From positions 71,554,119 through 71,618,118 of the forward strand of contig OZ025248.1 of assembly GCA_964019135.1 (NCBI GenBank): a stretch of 64,000 bases of DNA. The letters are read 5' to 3'. Source of the DNA: Arenicola marina. Its lineage: Eukaryota > Annelida > Polychaeta > Arenicolidae. Below, piece by piece: positions 9,800 to 22,848 of the stretch (within the stretch, counting starts at the first letter, position 1; the number at the start of each line of letters is the position of its first letter). The position numbers were made by a program, and so were the translations under genes. The notes beneath the pieces were generated by a model that was not told the origin of the DNA, ran no database searches, and saw nothing but the letters and a program-made list of their open reading frames with translations.

Positions 9800-12700
9800 A
9801 TGGAGGTCCCATTGCAGTACGAGACGAGAGTGGGTCGCTATAAAATCGTCATCAAACAGGGCGACATCACACTGGAAAGGACTGACGCCATTGTCAACAG
9901 TTCCAATGCCCAACTGGATCTATCGAGAGGTATGTACTGGTCTTGGTAACATTGGTCTTTACTCGTTAAATATGAGTGCCCGTTATACCCACAATCGTCC
10001 GCGATCCACGCAGTCCACACAACCGTCGGCGGCCATACATGTTAAGTTTAACCGTAGTGTCCTTTAATCAGTAGTGCCACAAAATGTCTATCTGAACTTG
10101 TTATGCAACTCACTGCAAAAGCTACAACGATTGCCGATTCGTCCTGTCTTCTAGTAGATTTCCATGAGCACATGTTGAGACTGTTGAACTATTTCTAGTG
10201 TCGATCCATGCAAGCTCCAATTACATCTCTTCAGATAAACATTTTCATTACACTTTCTTAATGTTCATTTCTGTTGTCGTTGTTTGTAGTTATTTGTTTA
10301 GCGTTTTGGTATGTAAGGCATCGCATTAATTAAACGCGGATTAGATGCGTATTGTTTGGTCTTCCGTAGGGCGAGTTTCTCAAGCCATTTTAAAGGCTGC
10401 CGGGCCGACGATTCAAGAAGAAATCAAAAGAAAAGGTGAGAAATTACAACTTTCTTTTACAACTCAATTAAGAGATTTTATACATCTTGGAAAGACCTTC
10501 AAAATCGACCGGTATTAACTAACTTCATTTGACTTTTCAGTTGGTTCTAAGACTCGTGTGGCGGTGACTGCTTCTGGACAGCTTCCCTGTCGGCATATCA
10601 TCCATGTCAATATGACGGATATCAAGGACTTTAAGGAGGTCATTCAGAATGCCTTGCAACGAGCCAAGTTGATGGGACTAGAATCTGTGGCGTTCCCAGC
10701 CATAGGAACTGGTACTGTTGAGATACGTTTAGGTTTTTTATACATATACCCATGTACTCTTACGTCGAATTAACGTATACTTTACTTTATGACTTGGTGT
10801 CGAGATGAAAAATATATTTAGGGCTTGTTTCATTCACTTGAAACTAAAACTCAATTTGTCAATTGTAATTTGTCTCTTGTAATGTATTTTGTTATTAAGG
10901 TAACATAGTAACGGTTCGATTGAACACAGATATCAGTCTTTTAGTCGGAGGGTCAGTGAGAAAAACCGCAAAGTAACCGTTTTGAATTCTCACCTTGATG
11001 TGTACATTTTATCAACACCGAGTACAATGTTGTCCGGTCATAAACAAATACGATGCTTTCATTTAAAGCTCGACTTTCAGGCAACATCAATGCAGAGGCC
11101 CAACATTGTGCCAAGATGATGTTCGATGCCTTCATGTCATTCGCCAACAACCCGGACCCTTCTTGTGTGAAGGAAATCCATGTGGTTATTGTATGCCCCG
11201 CTTTGACGGTTGAGTTCATTACTGCTGGAAAGAAGCACTTCTCACCAGCAACTTGCCCACAATATCAGGCCGGCCCCAGTGATGAAGGTAATCCACTTTA
11301 TCGCACATGCCACATTCAACGTTAAGACTGAAGCTCTTCAATTGACAGCCATTAGGCTGCAATCTGGTTACATTTATATACTAGATAGGTCTGTCGTTTA
11401 ACAGGGAACATTAACACCACATTTTATTGCTGTCTCTCAGGAGTCCTGGCCGCTGTAGATGATTTGGAACTAAGCGACGTCGTGGGGTCTTATTGCCCGC
11501 CGGACACGAAGGCCACCAAGGTAACGACGTCGTAATCTGAACGTAGGCGACGTAATCTTTGATTCGCATACGATTACAAATCCTTGGCACGTGTTTTCAT
11601 GTGTCGCTTAGTTTTCACAGTTCCTTCTTCGGTGGTAACTTTCGCATTGTGATTCTTGACTCTTAATTTGTCAATGGTTGATGGCTATGGCTTACTTTCG
11701 CCATGTTTAAATGTCATATATGTCCTGTCGTTTTAATATCCAATACAGAGCTTGAGAAGGAAGACGAAAATTGTGGTTATGGGACCAATTCGACTATGTT
11801 AAGACCCATTTCATGACGTTGGCACGCCGTCAGTCATTTGGCGTATCGAGGCTTTATAATGGGCTTGGCCATGTTAAAGTGTGATTATTTGCCAGCGTCG
11901 ATACTACTGGTTCGATTTTGATGGTATTTGGCATACATGATGTCAGTAATATGGGTACGTATTCCACCACATATGAGTCATCTACCTGCATTTATGTAGT
12001 CACAGCGAATTTTTTGCGCTTTCGGCAATGTCAAAATTGATCATCCAATTACTCGAAAACTATAAATGTGAGGTGAAATCTGAGGGCACATTACTTTTGC
12101 GTATCTCTCTGAAGAATACTCTGAAACCAATCGCGAATCTCTAGACCAAATATTAACGAAGTTACGCGGGAATACATGTTTCGTAACCATGACCTTGATG
12201 TGACCTTGACCTTGGAAGCGTGACCTTGGTCAATATAATATTTTACGCCCGAATACTAATGTCATGTCTCACGCAACGTGTCGTTTGTCTGACATGTCCC
12301 CTTCATGGAGAAATTAAGGAGGCCTGATTCCCGCCAAAATGCTCCCATAGGGTCCCATGTTAAACTTTGGAAATTTTTAGCAGGAAAACTATTTGGGCGA
12401 TTTGCACAAATAAAAGACGGTATGGAAGGTACTTATGGGCCCAATACGTGAAATAATTTTCAGCGTGGTTAAATGAAAACTGCGAACATTATGGCGAATT
12501 TTCCGATTTTTGGTCGTATCTTTCAATGGTTAAGCGAATTTCGAAAAATTCCTGTTACCTTAACCGTTGACCTACATAGCCCATCTACGAACTTAGCCTG
12601 ACGATTGCCATTCCGCATCTTTTTGTGAAGTTGGAAGTCGATAGCTTAAGGCATTCGAAAGATAATGCGTTACGTTACAAACGGACAGACACACATACAG

Positions 12701-15700
12701 ACAGACAGACAGATCGAGACGGTCAAGCAGAGCTTGAGAAGGAAGACGAAAATTGTGGTTATGGGACCAATTCGACTATGTTAAGACCCATTTCATGACG
12801 TTGGCACGCCGTCAGTCATTTGGCGTATCGAGGCTTTATAATGGGCTTGGCCATGTTAAAGTGTGATTATTTGCCAGCGTCGAAACTACTGGTTCGATTT
12901 TGATGGTATTTGGCATACATGATGTCAGTAATATGGGTACGTATTCCACCACATATGAGTCATCTACCTGCATTTATGTAGTCACAGCAAATTTTTTGCG
13001 CTTTCGGCAATGTCAAAATTGATCATCCAATTACTCGAAAACTATAAATGTGAGGTGAAATCTGAGGGCACATTACTTTTGCGTATCTCTCTGAAGAATA
13101 CTCTGAAACGAACCGCGAATCTCTAGACTAAATATTAACGAAGTTACGCGGGAATACATGTTTCGTAACCTTGACCTTGATGTGACCTTGACCTTGGAAG
13201 CGTGACCTTGGTCAATATAATATTTTACGCCCAAATACTAATGTCATATCTCACGCAACGTGTCGTTTATCTGACATGTCCCCTTCATGGAGAAATTAAG
13301 GAGGCCTGATTCCCGCCAAAATGCTCCCATAGGGTCCCATGTTAAACCTTGGGAATTTTTAGCAGGAAAACTATTTGGGCGATTTGCACAAATGAAAGAC
13401 GGTATAGAAGGTACTTATGGGCCCAATACGTGAAATAATTTTCAGCGTGGTTAAATGAAAACTGCGAACATTATAGCGATTTTTCCGATTTTTGGTCCTA
13501 TCTTTCAATGGTTAAGCGAATTTCGAAAAATTCCTGTTACCTTGACCGTTGACCTACATAGCCCATCTACGAACTTAGCCTGACGATTGCCATTCCGCAT
13601 CTTTTTGTGAATTTGGAAGTCGATAGCTTAAGGCATTCGAAAGATAATGCGTTACGTTACAAACGGACAGACACACATACAGACAGACAGACAGACAGAT
13701 TCACCGAACACACCGACATAAGACGAAAATTAGAAATTTTCGTCTTAACAATAAGGATCATTGCCTAAACCAGGCTAAATGACAATCAAGATGACATTGT
13801 ACCTTCGGGCAGTAGATAGGGAGGTGGCAGACGCCTGTGGGACCTGATAGACAAACCCAGCAGTAAGCAGAATTACATGGATACTGAAATACCGAATATG
13901 GTAACATGGAATATAGAAGGCCTGAAGAAACAACTGGACATGCACTAGGTGGATTGTGTGTACGTCTCAGCAATAAAGTTATGAATGGAATTACAGATTT
14001 AACTGACTCAACCTCTAGAGATACGAGTAAGTTCATGATCATATTATGGTTAGAGCTAAATTTTTGGGTTGGAACTGATGTTTTGTTATTTGGTGGTAAT
14101 TTCCATCAATAAGGTCAACATCCTATGAACATGAATGTAATATGATTAACATAATATATGAAACTATCTTAAGCAATTGTGCTGTATATCACGATGCCAA
14201 GATATAGTAGCCGGTGATTTAAATGCTAGAACTGCTAGTGAAAAAGACTATATCTTAGACAATGATGCAACTTTCCTCCCTGGAGGAGATTTTTTTACCA
14301 AAAGTTTGCTTTTAACACTAAAGTAAGTTTTAAAACCAGCCATGCAGATAGTACTAATAACACCCTTGTGCAGAAAAGAAACAGATATGTATGAAGGCCA
14401 GACCTATGTGATAGGTTACTGGATAAGATCACTCATCCTACAGTTGAAAACCTTGTCAAAGTATTTACTGATTCAGTCCTGGACGGAAATGGAAATCAAG
14501 CTGTTAATGTTATGGAAGATATTTATGGATACATACAAGAACAAGCATGGAAGGAGTATCAAAGATAAAAAAAGAAAAACAAAACTTGAAAGAATATATC
14601 ACATTGCGAAATAACTACAAGAGAACGTGTGAAAAATGCAAAGTTTTATATGAGAAACATATGTAATATGATGTACGAAGTGCACTGTCTGATACTAGCA
14701 AATGTTGGAAAGTGTTGAAGAGCCTCGAATCTAAGAAATCTTCAAATAACATTGAAGTACCAGAATGGAAAGTGTTTTTTGAGCTATTGCTCAACATAGA
14801 TATAGAGTTGGATGAAGCCAGAGAAGTCGGTGTGTCTGTGTATCAGCATTAACACGAGATTAGTTGCCATGAATGTGAAGAAAATAACCCACACTTGTTA
14901 AATGAACATTTTACATTAGAAGAAATCATGAGTGCAGTAAAGGAACTACCAACTGGCAAATCCCCTGGTAGATATGGTATTATAGTTGAGCTGGTCTTAA
15001 GCTCTTATTGTTCCATTGTATAAAAAAGGACCTACGAATGACCCAAACAGTTATCGTGGTATCTCACTATGCTCAGTATTATGCAAAATGCTTATGAAGA
15101 TAATATAGGTGGCTTACACTGTGGGCAGAGACTCTGAATAGCATTAGTGAAGAGCAGGCATGGTTTCGTAAAGGTAGGTCAACAATTGACAACATGTTTC
15201 TATTGCAGTATATGGTGCAAAAGTATTTATCTAGAGAGAAGGGAAGGTGTTATGTTATGTTCGTTGATGTTAGCAAAGCTCTATCCCATACAGGCTGCTA
15301 TGGTACAAACTCTGCAATGTAGGTCTGCATGGAAATCTTCTTCGTTTGTTGCAAAATATGTATGGGAAACTGTCGTCAGCTGTATTAACACCCGAGGGAA
15401 TCTTTGAATCATTTGATAAGAAAATAGGTACACGGCAAGGTTGCCAGGTTAGCGCACTCTTGTTTATTATATATGTAAATACATTGCTGGATGATCTTGC
15501 AAAGTCTGGTATAAAATGGTATCTTTATAAATGAGAACTTGGATAACTTGTCAGCCCTGTTCTTTGCAGATGACTTAAACCAGATAAGTGACACTGTAGG
15601 CCGCCTACAAAAACAAATAAATTCACTGTCAGTCTTCTGTAAAGAATGGGGCTTGAAATTAACTTGGATAAAACAAAAGTTATGGTATTTCGAAACGGGG

Positions 15701-18700
15701 GCCCACTGCGGAAAAATGAGAAATAGTATGTCCAGTTCGAAGCTACATCATATGATAAATATCTTGGGTTAATTATTTCGAGTCGTCTATGTGGGTCAAA
15801 TATCACAATGTACCCCAGCTGAACAAGCTAACAAAGCAGCTGTGTTTATACTGCAAACTGCAACATGGCTTAAATTTACTAAGGTAAAAATGCTGTGTAA
15901 TTTATTTGAGAAAATGGCGCTACCTATCTCATCATATGTAAGTGAAACCAGATAGATGTTGTATGTAAGTTGACGTTCTTGAAATTTTGGTGCACTTTAT
16001 TGGGAATGGATAACAGCCGGTTGCCGAAGGCTTGTTATTATATGATGTATAAACTCGATGGGATTTGCAGAAAAACCTGGGCGACCGAGGTCAAAGACTT
16101 ATTGTCTAGGCTAGGATTCGGGTATTGTTGGATTGTTCAAGATGTAGGAAACACAGAAGCATTTTTAAGCGAAGCAAAGCAAAGACTCAGGGACATGGGC
16201 CAACAAGAGTGGTACTTGGAAATGTGTTTAAATAGTAAGCTTCGAAGCACCGCAGAATTTAAATCTGTCATTGAAATTGAATGTTACTTAGACTGTGTGA
16301 GCATTGTACAGCACAAAATCGTGTTGTCGAGATTTAGATGTAGTGTACATAAACTAGCGATTGAAGAATGAAGGCATATAAATGTACCACCCGAGTTAAG
16401 GGTTTGTAAATATTGTGAAAACAAGGGGAATACCTAGTAGAAGATGAATACCACTTTCTACTGATATGCCCACTATACCAACCTATGCGCCAGATGTATC
16501 AACCTCATTCTGTCTTAAAAAATCCGAGCCAAGATAATTTTATTGCAGCTATCTTTATTCTGGCAGCTTTAAATTTAAATTTGAATATTCAAATATGCAG
16601 CGTGTGATAATCTATGACTATGAATGTTATTTTCGTTAAATTGTATATATATCTTATATGAATTGTTCTTGTACCATGAGCTTTGCGCCTATAGCACTAA
16701 AATAAACTTCATTCATTCATGCATTCATTCATCATTGCCGAAACATGCGCAGAAAATAACACGCGCTTCGTATTTACAAATATATATATACATTTCGCTG
16801 TTTTTCTTTCAGACTCAACTGAGCAAACACCTTCTTGACTCAATAACACACAAAATCCGTAAGTATTGCAATAATAATTCACATTGGTGTTTTCCGAGGA
16901 AGACCAATGCTTTTGAACTATTGAACAGCACGTACGTTTTGTCCCGCTTCAGAGGCCATGACGCTTCCACACATCTGGACAGAGCCGTCGGCTGATGCTG
17001 TATGGGATTCTATCCCTTTAGAGGTCACCTCTGAGGAATACAGGGATGCCGAGAGACGAGTTCGCGATTCGGGGTTGACGGACGACATGGCAGCGATTGA
17101 CTCGGTACACTTCGACCTGTGTCGTTAGAACCCCCCTCCCCCCCCCACCCCCCTTTCAGAAGCTTCAACATGTTCATAATCATTTACAATAGTCGCTATC
17201 CCTTGTGATCCATCATGCTTTGCGATTACCATGTTCATTGCATGTGGTAGACCCATTATCCTCTGTAAAGACTATTCTTTGGCAGGGTAATGTCCAGTAT
17301 CTTCTACGATGATTTCGATCAACGTTTTCCGATTGAATGATGCCCCGTTTAACCATACACCCACCCCATCAATGTTCCAATCTTATTGAGCTTTACTTTC
17401 GTTGTTTCCTGTTATCCAAGGATGATTCCTGTTAAAGGAGCACGAGGAATCCTGCTCTTGAATTCAAATGGTCAATGAATGATCTCATGAATCACAGACC
17501 ATTTGCATACATGTTATATATGGAACCAACAATGGTGACATTTAATCTTGTTGGTAATCATGGTCATGTCGATGGCCAGTTATTTGCACTCAATTATTAC
17601 ATGGAACTAGTATCTGTATAGTAGCTGAAACACACTGACATATTTGAATGCTGGATTTATATTTTAGAATCATAATTACATATTTAGAATTCTGCTCATA
17701 TCGAAAAAAGTTGACCTAGTTACATTTGACCAATATATTTGTGCAACTCCGTGTTCCATATCAGTAGTTTTCTCATCAAAATAAATTACGTGATTGACTT
17801 AGTAAGTCGCCTTAACTTCTGTATGTCATATCGGGATAATGCGAAGTACATTATTAAAGTCATCCCCTAAATGTATTAATGTATATGAACAAATGTTATG
17901 TATTGAATATGCAAAAGAAATAGCTAAAGACATCAGAAACATCCTCCCAAGAATCAAAAGACCTTATCACGATAACCGTCCCTGCGCTTGTCACCATAAT
18001 AGATATATTTCGCACTTTTCTATCACAGTTGCATTGCATTTCTTCTGAAATGTCTAGTAAAAATGACAACTACCAATTTGACGCTTTCTTCCCAGTTAAA
18101 ATCAATGTGGAACACATTCTAGAAAAATTATGGTTAGTTTCACTGAACAACTGAAAAACCTCAGCTTTCACTGCATTGAGTTTCAAACTAGAACATATCA
18201 CAGATCTAACAAGAATTGTTATCTTTGACAATTTTTCAGGCCCATCCAGAATAATCAATTTGTATTCGCGATGGTTAATATAACGATATCCCTGATTTGT
18301 GGGTTATTTGATTGTTACTGTTCAGTTTTCAGGATTCTTCACTAATATTAAGCCATTTGCCTTCGGATGAGATGGTTGACCCTCATAAGTTATTACTTCC
18401 TAATGAGAATTAACCGAAATGGAGCCAGCATGATAACTGATTAGATAGGTTGTTCGCTCCGGTTGTTTCAGATCCATCGCATACAGAACAAGTCTCTGTA
18501 CCAAGAATACGGCCTCCAGAAGGCCACTATGAATAGAAAGCTCCCTGGACGTAGTAATGAGACGAGAGCATTCCATGGAACAAGTAAAGATGCCATAGAG
18601 AACATTTGTGGGCACGGGTTTAATCGAAGCTACTGCGGCAAAAATGGTAAATTATATGATCAAATCTTCCTTTGATGTAAATTGATGCACCGTTCATTTT

Positions 18701-19407
18701 CGGCAGGTGTGTGTGTGGGTGTGGGGGGACCTTTCCTACCCCATTAATCGCAGTATCCTGAATATGTATTGCCATAAACGTGTGACTGAACAGGAAAATA
18801 TGTAAACACATTCAGATAATGGTGACAAACAGGCAAAATAACAGCTACAAGCTTGTCATGACAAAATATAGTAACAGGTTTCAAAAAATGTGAGTTTGAA
18901 TACATGCTCAGGCTGGAATTATTACCCTTAAAGTTCGGGCAGTGACTATATCTCCACAGAAAAGACTTCCGCATTTGGTATTATTGTGACTGCTGGTATA
19001 GCTATGTATACCACTAGAACATTAGCGTCTTGCATTGATGCATTTAATATCACATGGCATTAGAACGCTTCGAGTTCCACAGTAGCATTTGTTCTTTTAA
19101 TGAAGTATCTTTTGTTTGTCCAGCTGTTCGACTCGGCCAAGGTGTCTACTTTTCTACCTGTGCACAATATTCGACCCAGGACCGTTTTGCTGTTCCCGAC
19201 GAGAGCGGTTTGAAATACCTGTTCCTGTGTCGAGTGCTGACCGGGGATTTCGTCGAGGGGGACCAGTCCTACATTGAACCTCCGTTGAAGAGCGACGGCC
19301 GCACCCGCTACGACTCGGTGGTTGATGACGTCAACAACCCTAGGATTTACGTCGTATTTCGCGACGCCAGAGCCTATCCTGATCATCTGATTATCCTGAA
19401 AATGTGA
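9800..19407 (+). CDS. Macro-domain mono-ADP-ribosyltransferase (PARP9/10/14-like), 9 exons, 436 aa
   Basis: Exons: 9800-9929, 10370-10435, 10541-10711, 11081-11287, 11441-11520, 16813-16858, 16953-17104, 18472-18646, 19124-19407. All introns are GT-AG, phases match at every junction and the total is 1311 nt. Residues 1-218 form one macro domain (KQGDITLERTDAIVNSSNA near the start, VSQAILKAAGPTIQ, then FPAIGTG split by the exon 3/4 junction), expected to bind ADP-ribose. Residues from about 235 form a PARP catalytic domain: LPHIWTEP start, FHGT with His319, GVYFS with Tyr351, and Ile417 where PARP1 has the catalytic Glu. An H-Y-I triad is known for mono-ADP-ribosyltransferases of the PARP10 type (family knowledge). 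The ATG is the first in frame after a TATA box; a longer N-terminus with other exons cannot be excluded. The fifth intron carries a repeat element and a LINE. Confidence 0.88.
10725..10865 (+). repeat. Dispersed repeat in PARP intron 3 (copy 2)
   Basis: Counterpart of 6823-6960 in the same orientation. It starts 13 bp after the exon 3 donor. The intron from 10712 to 11080 otherwise holds nothing recognisable. Confidence 0.75.
11746..13746. mobile_element. Two tandem ~982-bp copies of a TIR-ended non-autonomous element
   Basis: CAGAGCTTGAGAAGGAAGACG begins each copy, at 11746 and 12728. The copies are nearly identical. Each ends in an ACAGACAG microsatellite after GTTACGTTACAAACGGACAG. The pair opens with AAGACGAAAATT (11761) and closes with AATTTTCGTCTT (13735-13746); the last 27 bp are themselves a hairpin. 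The middle carries GACCTTGACCTTGG steps. No protein is encoded. The element lies in the PARP intron between the end of the macro domain and the catalytic domain. Confidence 0.85.
13747..16735 (+). mobile_element. Degenerate LINE (APE endonuclease + reverse transcriptase), many frame breaks
   Basis: Frame-broken pieces in the right order on the + strand: MVTWNIEGLKK (endonuclease start, near 13900), GDLNART (near 14215), PNSYRGIS (15040), RQGCQVSALLF (15430), FFADDL (15563, RT active-site motif) and a C-terminal block at 15970-16371. A Cys-rich stretch with EYHFLLICP (about 16440) then follows. The tail ends in ATTC/ATTCATTC repeats at 16709-16732, a 3' microsatellite tail as in many APE-type LINEs. 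It directly abuts the repeat element ending at 13746. At least five shifts or stops make it non-functional. The clade is I/jockey-like at best guess. Confidence 0.85.
17105..18471 (+). other. PARP intron 7, nothing recognised
   Basis: This intron separates the catalytic-domain start from the His-motif exon. It opens with the donor GTACAC and a C-run (17131-17150). No repeat or exon was recognised. The following intron 18647-19123 contains the DNA copied in inverted form at 4549-4925. Confidence 0.5.
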
Positions 19408-19612
19408 CACTTTTAATCTTTTATAACGATGTCAATATTAAGTAAAGGTACGATATAATCCTTGCGAGAAAGAAAAGCAACGAAAGAGCTCCCGCCGTAC
19501 GTGCTCCTGTGGCCGGATACAGTCGACGGCCAACATGGGTCGTGGGCGGGGGGGGGGGGAGGGGGGGGGGTTCTACAATGGGAATGAGGAAAATAATTCT
19601 TCGTGACCTGAG

Positions 19613-19618
19613 AATAAA
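19613..19618 (+). terminator. Candidate poly(A) signal for the macro-PARP gene
   Basis: AATAAA lies 206 bp after the TGA at 19405-19407 and is the first canonical signal downstream. A long G-run (19548-19571) precedes it. No direct evidence of cleavage can be seen. Confidence 0.35.
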
Positions 19619-21190
19619 GAAATGTAGCCTTCGTGATGTGGGAACCCGACCCCTCCTGTTATTAGGATGCTGCACCTAGCGATATTTAAAAACAAAGCTT
19701 CACTAAAACCTTGCCAGCTTAATATGACAAGTTGAATAGATTCAAAGGAATCTTTACACTTTTTCTTTGACTGTCAATACAACCTCTAATTACAACAATT
19801 AACACAACAATGAAACTGCAATGAAAGTATAAATACATGAAAATTGAAGACAGACAAAACCAATACTGGTACAATTCTTTTTCATTGTGCCGTGATATGT
19901 CTTTGACCGCTTGACTGAGGTAGATCCATTGACGCCCAGTTCTTCACAACCCCCTGGTCGTGTGACACATAAATCCACCTGGTAATGTAGTAGTTTCTAC
20001 CGTTTTCGGTGATAATAGAGTTACGTTTTGTGGATGGTGTCGAAATCTACACTACATAACAGTCAGATATGTCAGAGCTGATATTAACATGTGTGTTGTG
20101 TGATAATCTTCGCAACTAACGCGGGCTTCGCCGGTATCACGCTCGATCGCCAGTAGGGTCCGCCATTATTGACCTTCACGTTTGGCTTAGTGAAGCAAAT
20201 TAATTCATTCGCACCCCGTGGGAGAGGGCGGGGGAGGGTTTCAGGGTGGGCCCAGCACGTAATTAAAGTTACTCAAACAGCCATATTTTTCTTGAAAGAG
20301 TTAACAACTATTTTGACTGGTGAAATGATGTATATTTTTTACATATAATTACATATATATTGTATGCAATAAAAAAAAAGTTGCATCTCATTTGTTAAAG
20401 TGTGACTTCCTTGCGTATTATATGTCATCAAAATGTGCATATTACGACAGTTTTTTTACCTTAAACAAATTGCTGCAGGAGCAGCTTTAACCAAGCAACA
20501 GCTTATCTTGTGCCTTCGCGTAACACCTTACACGAGAGGAAGCCGGCGGAACTTGCCCAGCGCCACCGTACGGGGAGCTTCATTAAAACGAAAGCCCTCT
20601 AGCGCGAGATTCGAATAAGTCATTTTGCATCCATGGGGTGTTTCTCAGGGTGGGTGCGGTCCCGGGGTAGAGGTGGGGTTACTCAATCCACTGTTGGGTT
20701 TGGTGGGAGGGGTTCAGCGGTAAAGCCCCCTCTTTCACCGCCATACTCGGTCGGGGCCGCCGAAATCCGCTCGTCGGGACGTTTTGCCGCCCAATTCAGA
20801 GCACCGGCCGCAATTTCCTCTCTATATGGGTATCTTCTTCATTATCAAATACTCCCCACCAGATTTCTATAATAGTGCCCCGTTAGAGGCCAGGCTGGCG
20901 GTTTCCGTCAACTCTAAGTAGATTTGCGTAGCATAAGGGTGGTTTATGAATTCGGCCCAGACATTTATACCAGATGATAACACACAGAAACAGTTCATAC
21001 TATGCTACATGTATTGTGTTACTCAAAAAATGCCTCTTATAAGACTAGGCTAATAGAAAGCCTATTTGGTGTGCATTTCATAGATGAAATATCATATGTA
21101 AGACTCCAAGAAATAAACTGGACCTCATATGTGTCGGGTAATAAAAGCCGTAAGTGTTATGGTGTTATGGAAATACTTTTTTAATATTTC
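19619..21190. other. No gene recognised
   Basis: Intergenic sequence. 20460-20620 has coding-like GC content and an open + frame of about 60 codons (AALTKQQLILCLRV...), but no splice or start support and no recognisable family. Nothing else is supported. Confidence 0.45.
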
Positions 21191-22848
21191 AAGATTTGAA
21201 GTGGCCAGCGGGGCAAATGTGAATGTAGTTCCTGCACATATGGTGACAAATGCTGAACCTCACTGAAGATTCACGGTATGTATCTGAAATAACCCCAATT
21301 GGAAAGTGTCGGACAGTGATTCGCAACATCAAGACCCTGAACAAATACAACATCGAGTTCCTTGTGGTAGGTAAACTCTTCGTTCCTCTTCTGGGTAAGC
21401 GCGTTAGCGGACAGATATGCTTGATTATTGTACACTACGAGCATATCCAGGTAATGAAAGAAGCCACGAAGGACAATGAGGAGGTATTCACTGAAGGATT
21501 GGGAACATTGCCTGGCACAGTGCATCTCTCAGTGTCTGAAGAGGTGAAACCGGTTGTCATTTCTACATCTCATGCCCCAGTGAGCCTGAAGAAGCAGCTG
21601 GATGAAACACTGAAGAAATTAGAAAAAAGAGATGTGATCCCCCGTGTGGATGAGCCTACTGAGTTGGTTAGTCGCATGGCGATAGGCACGAAGAAGAGTG
21701 GGAAGCTGAGAATCTGCATGAACCCACATGACCTCAATAAGGCTCTCGGAAGAGAATTACATCCCCTCATGGTTTTTGACGATATATTTTCTGAGCTTCG
21801 GAAGGCCAAAGTGTGCTCAACCTTTGGCCTGAGAAATGGATACTGGCATTGTATCCTGGATGAAGAATCCAGCCATCTGACGACGTTCCAGACACCTTTT
21901 GGCAGGTACAGTTTTAAACGACTACCATTTGGGTTTGCTATAAGTAGCGAGATCTTTCAAAAGAGACTACAAGTGGCCTTAGAAAACCTCCCTGGTGTTT
22001 TCTGCATTGCTGATGACATTTTGGTGTGTGAGAGCGGGGATGACATGGACAGTGCCCTGCAAGACCATGATGAAAACCTAAAGAAATTACTCCACAGGTG
22101 TAAACAGCATGGCATGAGGCTCAAGACCAAGAAAACTGAGCTGAAGAAGACAGAGATTTCATTTCACGGCCATGTGATTACAAAGAATGGACTCAAGCCT
22201 GATAGCAAGAACATAGATGCCATTGTAAATATGCAACCTCCAACAATAACAGCAGAAGTGTTGAGTCTGTCCGGCATGATAAACTATCTGGCCAAGTTAA
22301 TGCCTGCCTTGACAGATGTGACGCAACCCATCAGGAAGCTGGCCGCAAAGGACATGCCATGGAGTTTGGGAGAACAGGAGTCAGCGTTCAAGAAGATTAA
22401 GCAGATGGTGACAGCCGCCCCTGTGCTAGCTTACTATGACGTCGAGAAGCCACTGACCATCCAGTGTGACGCCAGTAGTACTGGACTAGGGTATGTGTTG
22501 CTACAAGAGGGCAAGCCGATTAGATATGCGAGCCTTGCGTTGACTAACACTGAACAGCGTTATGCACAAATAGAGAAGGAGATGTTAGCCGTACTGTTCT
22601 CCTTGGACAAGTACACGTTTGGACGTCTGACTCTAGTGGTTTCCGACCATAAGCCACTAGAGACCATCATAAACAAGTCGCTTTGTAAAGCACCAATTAG
22701 GCGACCCCAGGGGATGCTGCTTCGCGCACAGCAGTATGACTACACCCTCAACTACAAACCTGGGAAGCTAATGCACATTGCTTATGCGTTATCCAGAGTT
22801 CATCTGAAGGATACAGAAGGTGGTGATCTGCTGGAGTCAACATGGTAA
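21191..22848 (+). mobile_element. Ty3/Gypsy pol relic: protease remnant, reverse transcriptase, RNase H
   Basis: A protease-like VASGANVNVVP remnant (about 21200) is in a different frame from the 532-codon open frame at 21250-22848. That frame has RT block KSGKLRICMNPHDLNKAL, RT YxDD equivalent IADDILV, and RNase H with QCDASSTGLG, the EKEML glutamate and the VSDHKPLE aspartate. Two inactivating changes are visible. The RT motif-A Asp is Gly (TFGLRNGYWH, where LDLRNGYW is usual). The last RNase H Asp is Tyr (IAYALSR instead of ADALSR). No gag, integrase or LTR was found, so this is a truncated old copy. The long open frame is notable for such a relic. Confidence 0.85.

Noticed and set aside
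19060..19410. 116-codon - strand frame
   Set aside because: Exact antisense of the PARP last exon, which has clear homology on the + strand.
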